Below are positions 11,404 through 23,361 of a stretch of DNA of 64,000 nt, piece after piece. Both the position numbers and the translations under genes were made by a program. The DNA is from Ampullaceana balthica (lineage: Eukaryota > Mollusca > Gastropoda > Lymnaeidae), in NCBI GenBank assembly GCA_944989445.1, contig CALYLW010000326.1, positions 45,001 through 109,000 on the forward strand, written 5' to 3'. The notes below the pieces were generated by a model. It ran no database searches, was not told the DNA's origin, and was given only the letters and a program-made list of their open reading frames with translations. Within the stretch, counting starts at the first letter, position 1. Each line of letters opens with the position of its first letter.

Positions 11404-14400
11404 ATGCAATACATTCTGCTCCTTATATCCCTGGCCGCGGTCAAGGCTCAGGTCAGTCTGATATCAAACACATTACATTCGTTTAGTTCCTGGCAACTGC
11501 TTCTTTTGATATTACTATTCCCTCTACATAACTCCAATAGTTTTTCTGGTTATTGTTTTTATTGTTAATAGAGCTGAATTATTATTATTTTCATCTACAA
11601 AACTTGTGACGCAATGAGTTCCATGCGTGACGTATGAACTGCAGTAAACGTTTAGATTTTCTTTTTATTGTGTCGGAGACGTTACTGTTATTTGATATCC
11701 TTTTAAAAAAATTGATGAAAGATTTTTTTATTTTTTTTTGCGAAATATGAGAGACAAATTAAGAATTATGAACGAGATATTTTTAAGTAATGTTAACGTC
11801 TAAATAAAAAAAAAGTAAAAAAAAACAAGTTTTTGACTATAAATCCTTTATGTACGAGACATAACTAAAAAGAATGTTCATTATAATACGCAGCGCAAGA
11901 CCATCCAAAAATACAAAATTGTAGTTATGTGTCGTAAAAGATGTTTAATATAATGCGCACCGATTAGGAATATGTTTATAAAAAGTATTGTCAATGAAAT
12001 ACGCACCTTATTGCGCGACAGGAAAGGTTGTTCAATATAATACGCACCACGACACTATAGCAAAAAAAAGTTAACATGTTACATAGCGCTAAATAAAGAT
12101 AATCTAAAAATTCATTAATTTAATTACGGTACATTCGATTTATCTGAAATTTTTATACATCATTTTCATCATCAGCACGAGACTGTCTGCAAAATTTCAG
12201 CTCGCTAGCTTACGAGGAAGTGGGTTAAAAATCGATCCAAAGTTTTTTCGGCACCGCCGCCTCAAGCAAGCAAGCAGACAACACGAGTTAATATAAAGGA
12301 TTTAAAAAGGGAGATTGGATGAGAGGATTAACACATATAATAAGAAAAACCCGTAAAAAACCAAGTTTTTGACTATAAATCCTTTATGTACGAGAAGAAT
12401 TTAAAAGAATGTTCATTATAATACGCAGCGCCAGACCATCCAGAAATACAAAATTGCAGTTGTGTCGTAAAACATGTTTAATATAATGCGCACCGATCAG
12501 GAATATGTTTATAAAAAGAGCTGTCAATAAAATACGCACCTTATTGCGCGACAGAAAGGTTGTTCAATATAATACGCACCGCGACGCTCTATCTCAAAAA
12601 ATAGCATGATACATAGGAATAAATAAAATAATCTAAAAAATCAATAATTTAATTACGGTACATGCGATCGATCTGAAGTTTTGATACATTGTTTTTATCA
12701 TCGGTACGAAACTGCCTGCAAAATAATTTCAGCTCGCTATCTTGCGAGCAAGTGGGTTAAAAATCGATCAAAAGTTTTGGCGACAAGCAAGCAAGCAAGG
12801 TCGGTCGGTCGGTCGGCCGCAGACACCACGAGTTAATATAAAGGATTTAAATAAAACAACCCGTAAAAAACCAAGTTTTTGACTATAAATCCTTTACGTA
12901 TGAGGCGTAACTAAAAGAATGTTCATTATAATACGCAGCGCCAGACCATCCAGAAATACAAAATTGAAGTTGTGTCGTAAAACATGTTTAATATAATACG
13001 CACCGATCAGGAATATGTTTATAAAAAGAGCTGTCAATAAAATACGCACCATATTGCGCGACAGAAAGGTTGTTCAATATAATACGCACCGCGACGCTCT
13101 ATCTCAAAAAATAGCATGATACATAGGAATAAAAAAAATAATCTAAAAAATCAATAATTTTATTACGGTACATGCGATCGATCTGAAATTTTGATACATT
13201 GTTTTTATCATCGGTACGAAACTGCCTGCAAAATTTCAGCTCGCTATCTTGCGAGCAAGTGGGTTAAAAATCGATCAAAAGTTTTGGCGACAAGCAAGCA
13301 AGCAAGCAAGGTCCGCCGCAGACACCACGAGTTAATATAAAGGATTTAAAATCATGTGCACCTAGAGAGGAGTGGTCTCCAAAACACATTTATTGCGTGT
13401 GATGCGATCAGTGCTGGATTTACCTATTTGCTAAAAAAGCTATAGCTTAAGGCCCCCACCTTCTTGCCCCCCCCCGGGAATTTTTTTTTCATATTTGGCA
13501 TTGACGTAGATTATCTAAACTTCAAAAGGGCCCCCATGTCTCAAAAAGCTTAGGGTCCCATCAAGTCTAAATCCAGCCGTGGATGCGAGGGGTGGGGGGA
13601 TGGAAATTATCATAACGGAAAATCTGTGTAGGTTATTTATTTAGACGTCCATACCTAAGCAAAAATGTTTTTCTTCCTTATTTCTTGCATAGCAGAACGA
13701 ATTTGGTGTTACGTCACGAAATTTGGGAGCCATGAAATTAACGCGACTTAACCGATTTTGCTAAATGATGAATCGCGACACAACGGGATCTATATATGCG
13801 TTATACAAAATATAATGAATCGAAATTAATTGATTAATGGATTAAATTTTTCCCGATTAATCGAACAAATTTTTTTACTCAGTACCAGCCTTAATATATA
13901 AATATTAGGGCTCTGGCAAATCCGGAATCCTGCCATTTTTTTCAAATCCGGCTCCTGCTCCGGCTGTGGCTCCCGCCTGATTTCACTTCATAAATCAGGC
14001 TCCGTGCGGATTTGAAAGAGTTGAATCCGATACAGCCCTTATTATTATACATGACTATAATAGCCTAGATTTTGATATACATGCATGCCATTGCGTAGAT
14101 ATCAGTATGCATGTCTGTCCTGCGAGTTATTCCTATGTATTGAGGTCGTTAACGGCGCAATATCAAAGTAAATTGTGCAGTTTTTCTTTGGTGTTTAGAA
14201 ACTGGCCACGATTAGTTGCTTACAAATTACAACCTCTTTAATTTTCAGGTAGACAAAAGATTTCTTTTCCTGGACTCGGCAGTGACTGTGGAACAGAACC
14301 GTTTCGATGGAATAGGGAGTGAGCGCATCCCTACTGTCTTGGAAAATATGGGGCTGGACAGCCTTGTCTCCCTTATCGATAAAGCTGGCTTAAAAGCCAT

Positions 14401-17400
14401 ACTCTCTGGACCAGGTGAGTATTCCGACAACGCTAGTTCGTGTGGATGAGAGAGAGTGGGGGGACTGCAACTCTCTCTGGACCAGGTAACCTGGTACTGC
14501 TGGCTTAGTGCCACTAGGTGGTGAGATGAAGATTCCTAATTGGCCCCCAAAAATAAAAATAAACCTTTAGTAGGCCGGACACGTCACATGACTTCTTATA
14601 AAGGAGAGTTAGATAGTGACTTGCCGCACCTCGGCCCAAAAACTGCTACACAAGGGATCCTACTCTATGGGAAATAGACTCTATACTATAGACTCAACAA
14701 GTATACAAATTGTCGTGTATTGTTGTGCAAAGTTTATCTCAGTCCATACCTTACATTAATATCGATCTTTATAATTTCTAACTTACTTCCACTTATGCCT
14801 TTCTACCCCGTCTGGGGCATAGGCCGTCTACAAGAACTTTCCACTCCTCTCGGTCCTGTGCTTTCCTCTCCAATTGCTTCCAGGTGTATCCCATATTTTG
14901 CATGTCAGCCTCTAGCTCGCGTCTCCATGTATTTTTTGGCCTTCCTCTCTTTCTCTTTCCCTGTGGGTTCCATGTTAGGCATTGTCTGGTGGTGCTACCT
15001 GGGGGTTTTCGGAGCGTATGTCCTATCCATCTCCACCTCTTTTTTATGATGTCTTCATCAATAGGCACCTGGTGTGTCCTTTCTAGTAACTCTTTGTTAT
15101 TTATAGTATTTGGCCATTTGATTTTCAGGATCTTTCGAAGGCATGTGTTTATGAATGTCTGCACTTTCTGCGTAAGGCTCGCTGTTGTTTTCCAAGTTTC
15201 TGCACCATATAGGAGGACTGTTTTGACATTTGTATTAAAGATTTTGACTTTGGTCTGCAGTTTCAACTCCTTCGACTCCCATATTTTCTTTAATAATACA
15301 AATGCTGATCTAGCTTTTCCAATCCTAGCCCTTACATCTGCATCGGATCCGCCATTTATGTCTATGGTGCTGCCTAGGTATGTGAAGGACTCCACTTCTT
15401 CCAGTGCCTTTCCTGCCAGATGGACATGCTCATGGTTGGATGGATTTATCTTCATGATTTTTGTTTTACTTTTATTTATGTTGAGGCCAAGCTGTGCCGA
15501 AAAGGTGGCTACGTCTTTTGTCTTTTCCTGCATTTGTTGCCGGTTGTGGGACAGAAGTGCAATGTCGTCCGCGAAATCTAAATCATTCAATTGTTCCCAG
15601 AGTGTCCACTGTATCCCATTCCTCTTTTTGTCTGTGGATTTTTTCATTATCCAGTCAATGGCAAGGATGAATAGTAAAGGGGACAAGAGGCATCCTTGTC
15701 TGACTCCTGTTTCGACTGTAAAGGAGTCTGTGAGTCTACCTTTGTGGACCACCCTGCATGTCATTTCTTCATAAGAGCTCTGAATGATCCTCACTAGTTT
15801 CCCTGGTACTCCATAGTGTCGGAGAAGTTTCCACAAGGTTTGTCTGTCCAGGCTATCAAAGGCCTTTTCATAGTCTATAAAATTTCTATATAATTTCTAA
15901 GCACAATAAGTTTCTCTATAATAATGATCCCCTAGATTAAAAGAAACAGAAAAAGCAACATAATATCAAGTTGTTGTTTTTTTCGATTTGCCTGAATGAG
16001 AAATGAAAAGAACAATGAGCTCCAACGTTTTCTCACAGGTCCGTTCACCTTGTTCGCCCCAACCAACGAGGCATTCCGCAACATGCCTACATGGGTCAAG
16101 AAAGCCGTGTCGGACAACGCAGTTTTGGCTGATATTCTCAAGTACCATGTTTTAGCTGGAAAGGTGACGTCAGATGCACTCGCTAACGAGCTTGTTGTCG
16201 ACACTGTTCTTCCGGGAAAGAGGCTTCGCATCAATATCTACAAAAAGCCGGACACCACAGTGGTAAGTGTACACTGTAACTTACTAACACTAGAACTATA
16301 CTTACTCGAACTAGAACTAGGACTATACTTATAAGAAATATGACTATAGTTAACGACAACAATATATGTAATCACATAACTTAAATATACGATGGAGGCA
16401 CAGCTCTCAATTTAATCCATCCATCCTCATCCCTGTGGCGCTACAGCCCATGTAGGGCTTGGGCCTGCCTCACGACCTCCTTCCACTCAGTCCTTATCAA
16501 TGCCTTTCTTCTCCAGTATTGGATACCCAGTTGTTGTAGATCTTTCTCTATGTCATCCATCCACCTAAGCCTAGGTCTTCCCTTGAGCCGTTTTCCTCTG
16601 GGGTTTTGGTGGTGTACCCTCTTTACTCCTCTATCATTTGACATTCTTTCTAGGTGTCCTGCCCAGAGCAGTGTGCCCTTTTTTTATTTCAGAAACTATT
16701 GTGGTATCCTAATATAGACTGTATAGTTCATGGTTGGTTCTTATTCTCCATCCGAACTAATCCTTTGTTGGTCCATATATTTTCCTGAGAACTTTCCTCT
16801 CCCATGTATTTAACAGGTTTTCTGCAGCTTTTGTTAAGGTCCATGTTTCACTTGCATATGTTACAGCTGGTCTGATGATCGTTTTATAAAGAGTTTTCTT
16901 TGTTTCCCTTGTAATGTTTTTGTTTTTGAGGATTTTCTGGCTACTAAAGTATGCTCTATTCCCGGCTGATATTCTTTCTTTGATTTCTATTATTAATTCA
17001 TTCCTTTCATTTAGTTGTGATCCTAGGTATTTGAATTGATTTACTTTTTCAAAAGTCTGGTTCCTAATTTTAATGTCTTCACCTGTCATTTCTTCTCTTT
17101 CTAGGGTCATGCATTTTGTTTTTTCGTTGTTGACTTCCAGCCCTGCTTGCAGTGATGCATCTTCTAATTCAATCTATGACTTTGATATGTCTTTAATACT
17201 TTTAACAAGCCGGGCTATGTCATCAGCATATGCCAGGTACTGGATGGGTTGGCTATAGAAATTCAATTTAAGCCACTAAAGTATTGCTTGCATTATGTAG
17301 AATGAAATTAGTTTGTTTACTTTCATCCATCGGAAATCAACATTACCCTTTGAACGCAATTTCAAAAAATATATTAAAAACTTGTTGTCTAGAGATCTCC

Positions 17401-20400
17401 AGTTCAGATTGACCTAATGGCTTGCTGTCTTGAGATATCGTTTCAGAATGACATAATGCCTATTTTTTTAAAATGTAGGCTACTGCTCAGTGTGCCCCTA
17501 TCGACCTTGACAAGGTTAATGAGCCTGCAACCAATGGGATCATTCACATCATCAATGGGGTCATGGTCCCACCTGCTGGAAACCTGGTCCAGGTTCTTCA
17601 AGAGTGCTCCCAGTTCAAAACTCTGGTAGACGCTGTTAAAGCAGCTGGCCTAGTTAATGCCCTCAGTGGTAAGTGACTTGAAAACAATATCTATGCATGT
17701 CAGTTAATTTACTCAGTATTAAGTTAGTTTAAAACAATATCTATACATGTTAGTTCTCTCAGGCTCGTGAATCTATGCCATGCATGTATTAAAGCTATCT
17801 ATAAAGTGAATATGAAAATTTTACTCAATAGTAAGTTAGTTTAAAACAATATCTATAACTGTTAATTAATTTACTCAGTAGTAAGTTAGTTTAAAACAAT
17901 ATCTCTCAGTTGTAAGACTCGTGAATCTTGACATGTATTAAAGATTATAGATATAAAGTGTATATGAAAAATTTACTCGGTAATAAGTTAGTTTAAGTCA
18001 ATATCTATACATGTTAGTTAGTTCTCTCTGTAGTAAGGCTCGTGGATCTAGACATGTATTAAAGCTATCTATAAAGTGTATATGAAAAATCGTTTCAGAC
18101 ATAAATATATCCTATCTATTTATTTTAACCCTCTCTCTAAATAAAATGTGTTCATGTTTCATGCACAGGTGATGGTCCTTTCACACTTTTTGCACCGACT
18201 GACAAAGCCTTTGCTCAGTTGCCACCCCAACAACGTGACTACCTTTTCAAGAATGTTACTGCATTAACAAGTAGGAGTTTTATATTTTTTTATTACTTCG
18301 AGCATAAATATCTGGTGAAAATATAATTTGTTTATTCATTATTGCTAATGAGTTCAACGAAAGTCAAAGTTTCTAAATGTCATGAGATGCTCTAAAGTCT
18401 AACCGGAAGTAATGTTCATCAATCTGCAAGCTGGTGTAAAAATATATATATATATATTTAAAGCGTATATGTTTGCAAATTGTCAGTAGTTGCTGAATAA
18501 ATTTCAGCCGTAACCTTTACTAATAAATAAAACAGTACTGCATCTTCATTTCCATTGCCAAAAATTTGCTCTCTCCTTCTTCGTCTGTGAGATTCCATTA
18601 AAATGCCAATGTAATCATATAAAATTTTAGCTTAATTCAAAGCATCCACTACCAGTATAATTCATTTCTCTGAAGTAGCATCTGCAAAACATATATTAAG
18701 CACAGTGAAGTACGTTAATCATTTAATCTGTAAAATAATTTCGGACATCATTGACCATCATGGCGTAAAATTTTTCAGAGGGCTCTCCCCACCAGAAAGA
18801 AAGAAAGAAATAGATTTAAAAAATAAAAAGACTCCTCCATTACGCCTAACAAAGTTCTTGCGTCTGTTTTCTTCTGTCTCAGTCGGTTTTTCTTTAGCTG
18901 TCAAAATAACATTTCATTGTCTCCACGATATATTCACTGCATCAGCTCTTGCACACTAGCACGTATGCTGAAGTCAGAAGACATTCTTGGATGTAGCAGC
19001 AATAAGAATTTCCCAAAGGAGTATTGATATGGAGAAGAATGCGTCACAAAGTTTTAATGTAATTTTTTTTTAAAAGTAACTGAGTTTGTTTCAGTTGAAG
19101 CAGCGTGTGAAAAGGCAGGTTTAAGGAATTGTTTGAGTAAAGTACAAATACACATTGACATGTATGTTTTTTAAGCCTTTGTTAACTTTTTTAACTCATG
19201 TAGGCCTATGCTTTACAGCCATGACATCAGTACTATCATAAGTTTCACCTCTGCAGTCCATTATACTAATAACATCACTTCCTAGCTTACTTAAATTCAT
19301 TTTAAAAATATCGTAAGCATTCTCACTTTATTAATATTTTTTTATATTGGGATCTTTGAAATGTTTTACAACTGCTATCGAATGTAATGAAATAATATTT
19401 GGTCTGTTGTACATAACAGTTTTTGTTTTTGTTTTGGGGGGGGGGAGGGTGACTTAATTTCCTAAAACTCCAAGAGGATCTTAATGAATTTTAGGTGACA
19501 GATTTAATGTTTTTGACCCATCTTCACATGATGTCCATTTGCAAGCAGACGCAGTAGAGCCAAAATAGTATTGTCTTAATCTCTCTGGCCCGGAAAATCA
19601 AAATTCTGTTTTGCAGTGATTTTTATTAATGTCAAACAATCCTACAAGACCTGCTCGCCATTGTTTTCTTTTGTCACAATGTATTGCTGTACATTTTCAA
19701 TAATCTATCTTTTTGAAGTCTAGTTTCTAATCTCTTTCTTTTGCAAACATTACGGTTGTGTCGAGCACCTGATTCATGATTGATTTCGATGGGATTTAGT
19801 TTCTATAGTTTCTTATTGAATCCTTTGGATAAGTAAAACTATGATACATCCCTTGTGGTTATGCTACAAAATAAATAACATCAAAAGCTAAATAAAGATG
19901 CTCTGTGGGATAATACTCCATCTAAATATAAGTACATATAAATTCTTTCATTCAGTTTCATCTGGTAAAATCATTCTCGCGCTTCTCTCCTTTGGGTGTA
20001 AAATCCATGCCTAATTTGGTGAGGTTAATGTTTGTTTGTTTAACACTATTCTAATCTCGCTGCACTAATAGTAATTGCTAATTTTGTTTTCAGGCCATAA
20101 ACAATATAAAAGTTTAGGTCCCTGTCTGTCTGTCTCCGTAACGCTGAGGGGCATAGTTCAACAGCCCATAATAGTTAGCAAAGATTTTTTTTAAATTGAA
20201 AATATAGACGTAAAATCATAATCATTTTGGTTTCGATATTAACAGAGCGTGTGGTGTTTCTCGCCGTAAAATATTATAAGACGCCAATTACCCAAACAAT
20301 TATAAAATGCTTTGTGTACATTTCAGGAAGTTTAATATTTCGTATTTATCAAACAAGGATAAGTTACTTGGGCTTATGAAAAAAGTGGGCGCCGTAGGCA

Positions 20401-21610
20401 CCTACGGCGCCCTACAACCCCTAGTTTACTTATACTATACTGTAATTATATCGTTAGAGTACGTACATGTTGTTGAAATCAGATTGGTTGTTCAAATTTG
20501 ATCGAGATTGCCAAATGTATCCAGTTCTCTCCTTCTATCCTTTGACGCATCAATCAATGTTCCCTTAAAGCTACGCGGCCGCGCACATATATGACTGAAG
20601 CCGCGCAGCAGTTTAGAATTAGCGAGCAGCAATTTCTTTTTTTTTAAATTCACAAAAATAGATACTGCGCTACTTTGCACGCGAGTTTATTTTACTTTGC
20701 ACACGGACCAACGAAACTTAGAGGGAACATTGGCATCAATAATTTTAGTGACTTCATCCAATGGTAACAAAATGCGGTGTCAAATCTCCACTAATCAAGA
20801 GATTCGGTGAAATTTGAAGGTTGGTGTTAAATCATTGAAATGAAACCTTAAGTAACAAATACTGCTGTCAGGTGTCATCCATCAATAGCTTGAAGCGGAC
20901 AGATGGTCAAAGTCATTGTATGTTATTTCTTATCTCTGTTTTAAGTACCAGTCACATTAGTATTTTTCTTGCACAACAGGAGTACTTCAATACCATGTAG
21001 TTCCTGGGACCTTTTGCAGCGCTGGTCTATACAACAGTAATGTACCTACCTTGGCCAGAGACACAGTCAAGATCGAAATAAACGGAGGTGGGTTCATTCT
21101 AGACTTTGTACCTTAATTAAAGAAAGTTTTACTTTTACATAGCTCCCCTCCAATTCCAGCACCTATTTTTATTTAATATTTATAATACAACGGCCAACAG
21201 TTTTGTTGTTTATTTGTGAAAATTAATATTTATGGAGAAAAAAAGTCACGATAATATTTCCCAAGCAGAAAAGTAGTAAGTACATTTTATTTGTTCGCAA
21301 TAAAGGTCAAGATAGGCTTTATTTTAAAATAAAATAATAAAAATGATTAAATCATTGATTTGAAAACAACATGTATCTATCTACTACATGGTTTGTAGTA
21401 TTACTTTTTTTCCAATATATAGTTTATAATGATCTTCACTGCTGTGCACAGTATATTCTTGAATATATTTAATATAAAGACTCCCATCTGTTTTCAGCTA
21501 AAGTCAAAGTAAACGAGGCCTCAGTTCTTGTTGCAGATGGCAGTGTCACCAATGGAGTGGTGCATGCAATAAACCGAGTTCTCATCCCTTCAGATATTAA
21601 ACTACCCTGA
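11404..21610 (+). CDS. Secreted protein with two fasciclin (FAS1) domains
   Basis: Seven coding exons join in phase to 316 residues: 11404-11451, 14249-14414, 16039-16262, 17479-17668, 18169-18270, 20980-21087, 21498-21610. The start gives a hydrophobic signal peptide ([16 protein letters not shown]) filling exon 1. FAS1 domain 1 covers about residues 45-180, with [13 protein letters not shown] (H1-type) and [10 protein letters not shown] (H2-type). Domain 2 covers about 185-312, with [23 protein letters not shown] and the closing [13 protein letters not shown]. There is no transmembrane segment, GPI signal or EMI domain, so it is shorter than four-domain periostin/TGFBI proteins and looks like a small extracellular adhesion or matrix protein. 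All introns are GT-AG. Introns 1 to 3 and 5 are swollen by repeats. Ligand and tissue cannot be read from sequence. Confidence 0.9.
11836..13348. repeat. Tandem repeat of about 470 bp, three copies, with short inverted ends
   Basis: Copies lie at about 11836-12303, 12372-12849 and 12882-13348. Each opens with ACTATAAATCCTTTA and closes with GAGTTAATATAAAGGATTTA, so the ends are short inverted repeats. Inside each copy are AATACGCACC and AATACGCAGCG blocks and a GCAAG microsatellite. Copies two and three resemble each other most. It lies in intron 1 of the FAS1 gene and has no coding capacity. Confidence 0.85.
13409..13581. mobile_element. 173-bp hAT-like MITE
   Basis: The ends are inverted: CAGTGCTGGATTTA on the left and TAAATCCAGCCGTG on the right. 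The flanks are GATGCGAT (13401-13408) and GATGCGAG (13582-13589), a near-perfect 8-bp target duplication as made by hAT transposases. It lies in intron 1 of the FAS1 gene. Confidence 0.8.
13915..14035. mobile_element. Small element with CAAATCCGG-type ends
   Basis: It opens with TAGGGCTCTGGCAAATCCGG and ends with GAATCCGATACAGCCCTTA, which are rough inverted copies. The short length and lack of coding suggest a MITE. No clear target duplication was found. Confidence 0.5.
14782..15888 (-). mobile_element. 5'-truncated LINE with RT and C-terminal region
   Basis: The minus strand encodes one open frame from the RT palm onward: [15 protein letters not shown] near 15880, then [13 protein letters not shown], the catalytic block [36 protein letters not shown] and a final [13 protein letters not shown]. 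The insertion is flanked by a 12-bp duplication, TATAATTTCTAA, at 14770-14781 and 15889-15900, which fixes its limits and shows target-primed insertion. It has lost the endonuclease. The frame is uninterrupted for 347 residues, so the insertion is fairly young. It sits antisense in intron 2 of the FAS1 gene. Clade is not assigned. Confidence 0.92.
16416..17262 (-). mobile_element. 5'-truncated LINE, family shared with 23362-25894
   Basis: The minus strand encodes the C-terminal part of the polyprotein: AYADDIARL at about 17220, then [30 protein letters not shown] and a final frame ending AQALHGL. It closely matches the plus-strand LINE at 23362. A 9-bp duplication, TCAATTTAA, flanks it at 16407-16415 and 17263-17271. 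Frame breaks near 16700 show decay. It is antisense in intron 3 of the FAS1 gene. Confidence 0.9.
17680..18095. repeat. Degenerate intronic tandem repeat
   Basis: The phrase GTTAGTTTAAAACAATATCT recurs at about 17724, 17833 and 17887, with decayed forms near 17680 and 17988. Each is followed by variants of ACATGTTAGTT and CTCGTGAATCT. It fills most of intron 4 of the FAS1 gene. Confidence 0.7.
18271..20100. other. Intron 5 of the FAS1 gene, no feature recognised
   Basis: AT-rich intron sequence with no supported exon or repeat apart from short A, T or G runs (for example near 19430). Small open frames have no recognisable content. Confidence 0.6.
20105..20424 (+). mobile_element. Helitron-like non-autonomous element
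   Basis: The 3' end shows the Helitron hallmark. A 12-bp perfect hairpin (GGGCGCCGTAGG at 20387-20398, loop CA, arm 20401-20412) is followed 8 bp later by CTAG (20421-20424) and then T. Near the left end the GTCTGTCTGTCT stretch resembles common Helitron 5' regions, but an exact TC start after A is not visible, so the left limit is approximate. It lies in intron 5 of the FAS1 gene. Confidence 0.65.
20555..20732 (+). mobile_element. 178-bp hAT-like MITE, copy A
   Basis: The ends are CAATGTTCCCTTAAAG and CTTAGAGGGAACATTG, inverted copies. A perfect 8-bp duplication, GCATCAAT, flanks it at 20547-20554 and 20733-20740. The reverse-complement family member is at 39001-39176. It is in intron 5 of the FAS1 gene. 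Confidence 0.9.
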
Positions 21611-21690
21611 TTTTATTAGATTTGGCCAATACCATCTGCCGTCTATCCACTGTTAAATGTTTTCAAACATTTCTGTAACAGGTTTTGCTC

Positions 21691-21696
21691 AATAAA
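21691..21696 (+). terminator. PolyA signal of the FAS1 gene
   Basis: AATAAA 81 bp after the stop codon of the FAS1 gene. It is the first canonical hexamer downstream. Confidence 0.7.
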
Positions 21697-22586
21697 TATT
21701 AAATGTAAAAGAACTTCATTTCTTGTTGTATTTAAAAATTTAATTTAATCTTGTACTGGTCTGTTATTGAATTGCTTTATTATAAAAATAATATTTCACA
21801 TATGCTGTGAAATTTTATTTGGAAAGGCTCAAAATAATTTATTATCAGATCATTTTACAATTTCAAAAGTAAGAAATTAGACACCATTAATATTTCATTT
21901 CGGAATGTTAAATGGGTATAGGTAGTAATGACAAACTATTTCATTCACAAATAAGGTTTCAAAATTTGATTCACTAAATAATTTGATATTTATTACCAAG
22001 TATTCCAGCTCATGCTTTTACACAGGTTTTTTTCCCCTCAGTGTTCAAATGAAATCACTTTTATGAAAGCTGCAAAAATCATTTCCTATGTAGCTTTAAA
22101 AACATTCATGGAGTTAACTGAATAAACCCAGCTTCAGAGTTGACAATGTTAAGCATATGAACATGTTCATCCTTTAACCGTTGCTTGTGGTCAGCTGCAA
22201 TACTTATTGATTGGAAACACATGCCATCTCATAGTTTGATCTCTAGCATTTTAAGTGTCTTGTACAAGATACTAGTTATGACTTTGGTTTATTAAAATTT
22301 GTTGAACTCTTATACATGTACTTCACATTATTTAGATTTAAACATTTTTTTTTGGCACTGCAGAAACCGTAACTACTGCTACTATTACCATACTTATTCT
22401 AATTTTTCCCTTGTCCATACTGGATCATTATTCCAGATATGCATTCTTTCCATCAGTAACAGTAACAGGAAATTTGCACTCAAGTCCAAGTGAAGAAAAT
22501 AAATAATTAAAACCAACTACTCAAAGGCACTTATAAACATTTTAAAATCTATTGGTTACCGGTATGGTATTTTAACCTCTGTGTCA
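21697..22586. other. Intergenic AT-rich sequence
   Basis: No gene or repeat recognised between the FAS1 polyA signal and the hAT-like element at 22595. Confidence 0.6.
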
Positions 22587-22594
22587 TTTCCAAC

Positions 22595-23159
22595 TAGGGT
22601 CGTGAAACGATAATCGGAAATCCGATTTTTTTAAAAGTGATAATCGGTTTTAAGAATTTCCCAAAACGATAATCGAATTTAACATTAAAAAAAAATCATT
22701 TCCATACTGAAAACTTCAATGTATTCCAGCATTTGCTGGCATTTTTATCTAATAAGGCCATCAAGGTGTGTTTATTTATAAGTCTTGAGCGCTCCGTGCA
22801 GTGTTTGTAAATAAATACATTTATTGTTAGGCGAAAAGTGTGATGTCATTTAACTCAGTTAATTTATTTTTTGTTTATTAATGATAATGATATTATGTTG
22901 CTTAATAAAGTTTTTTTAAATAAACACAGTAGAAAAATGTTTATATTTTCATCTTAAAGTAGAAAATGCAGAATTCGACCCTGACAGGGTGTTGCATCTA
23001 TGTCTGTAGGTTATAGTATCGAAAGCATATCAGATTCTAGCTTTCCTTATAAGAATATATTTGCTATGAAGTCAGGTCAGCGGTAAAACAAAAAAATCGG
23101 AATAACATAAACAATAATTAGTTTGCCAAAAAAAAACCCCCACGAAATTAACAACCCTA
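22595..23159. mobile_element. 565-bp hAT-like non-autonomous element
   Basis: It starts TAGGGTCGTGAA and ends TTAACAACCCTA, a 12-bp terminal inverted repeat with two mismatches. A perfect 8-bp duplication, TTTCCAAC, flanks it at 22587-22594 and 23160-23167. CGATAATCGG-type palindromes lie just inside the left end. No transposase is encoded. Confidence 0.88.
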
Positions 23160-23361
23160 TTTCCAACATGTAAATGTAAAATATTAAATGTTTTCTGGTA
23201 TTTTTAATATATTTTTCAAACGACCGCCAACAACTACATTGCTATCACTGTGTCTAAAACAATTAACTTGTATCAGTACTTGCAATTAGCCAAAATGTTT
23301 CATGTCTTGTTTTATATTGGAGGAAAATGAAAATAAATTAACATGGATATTATTATTATAA

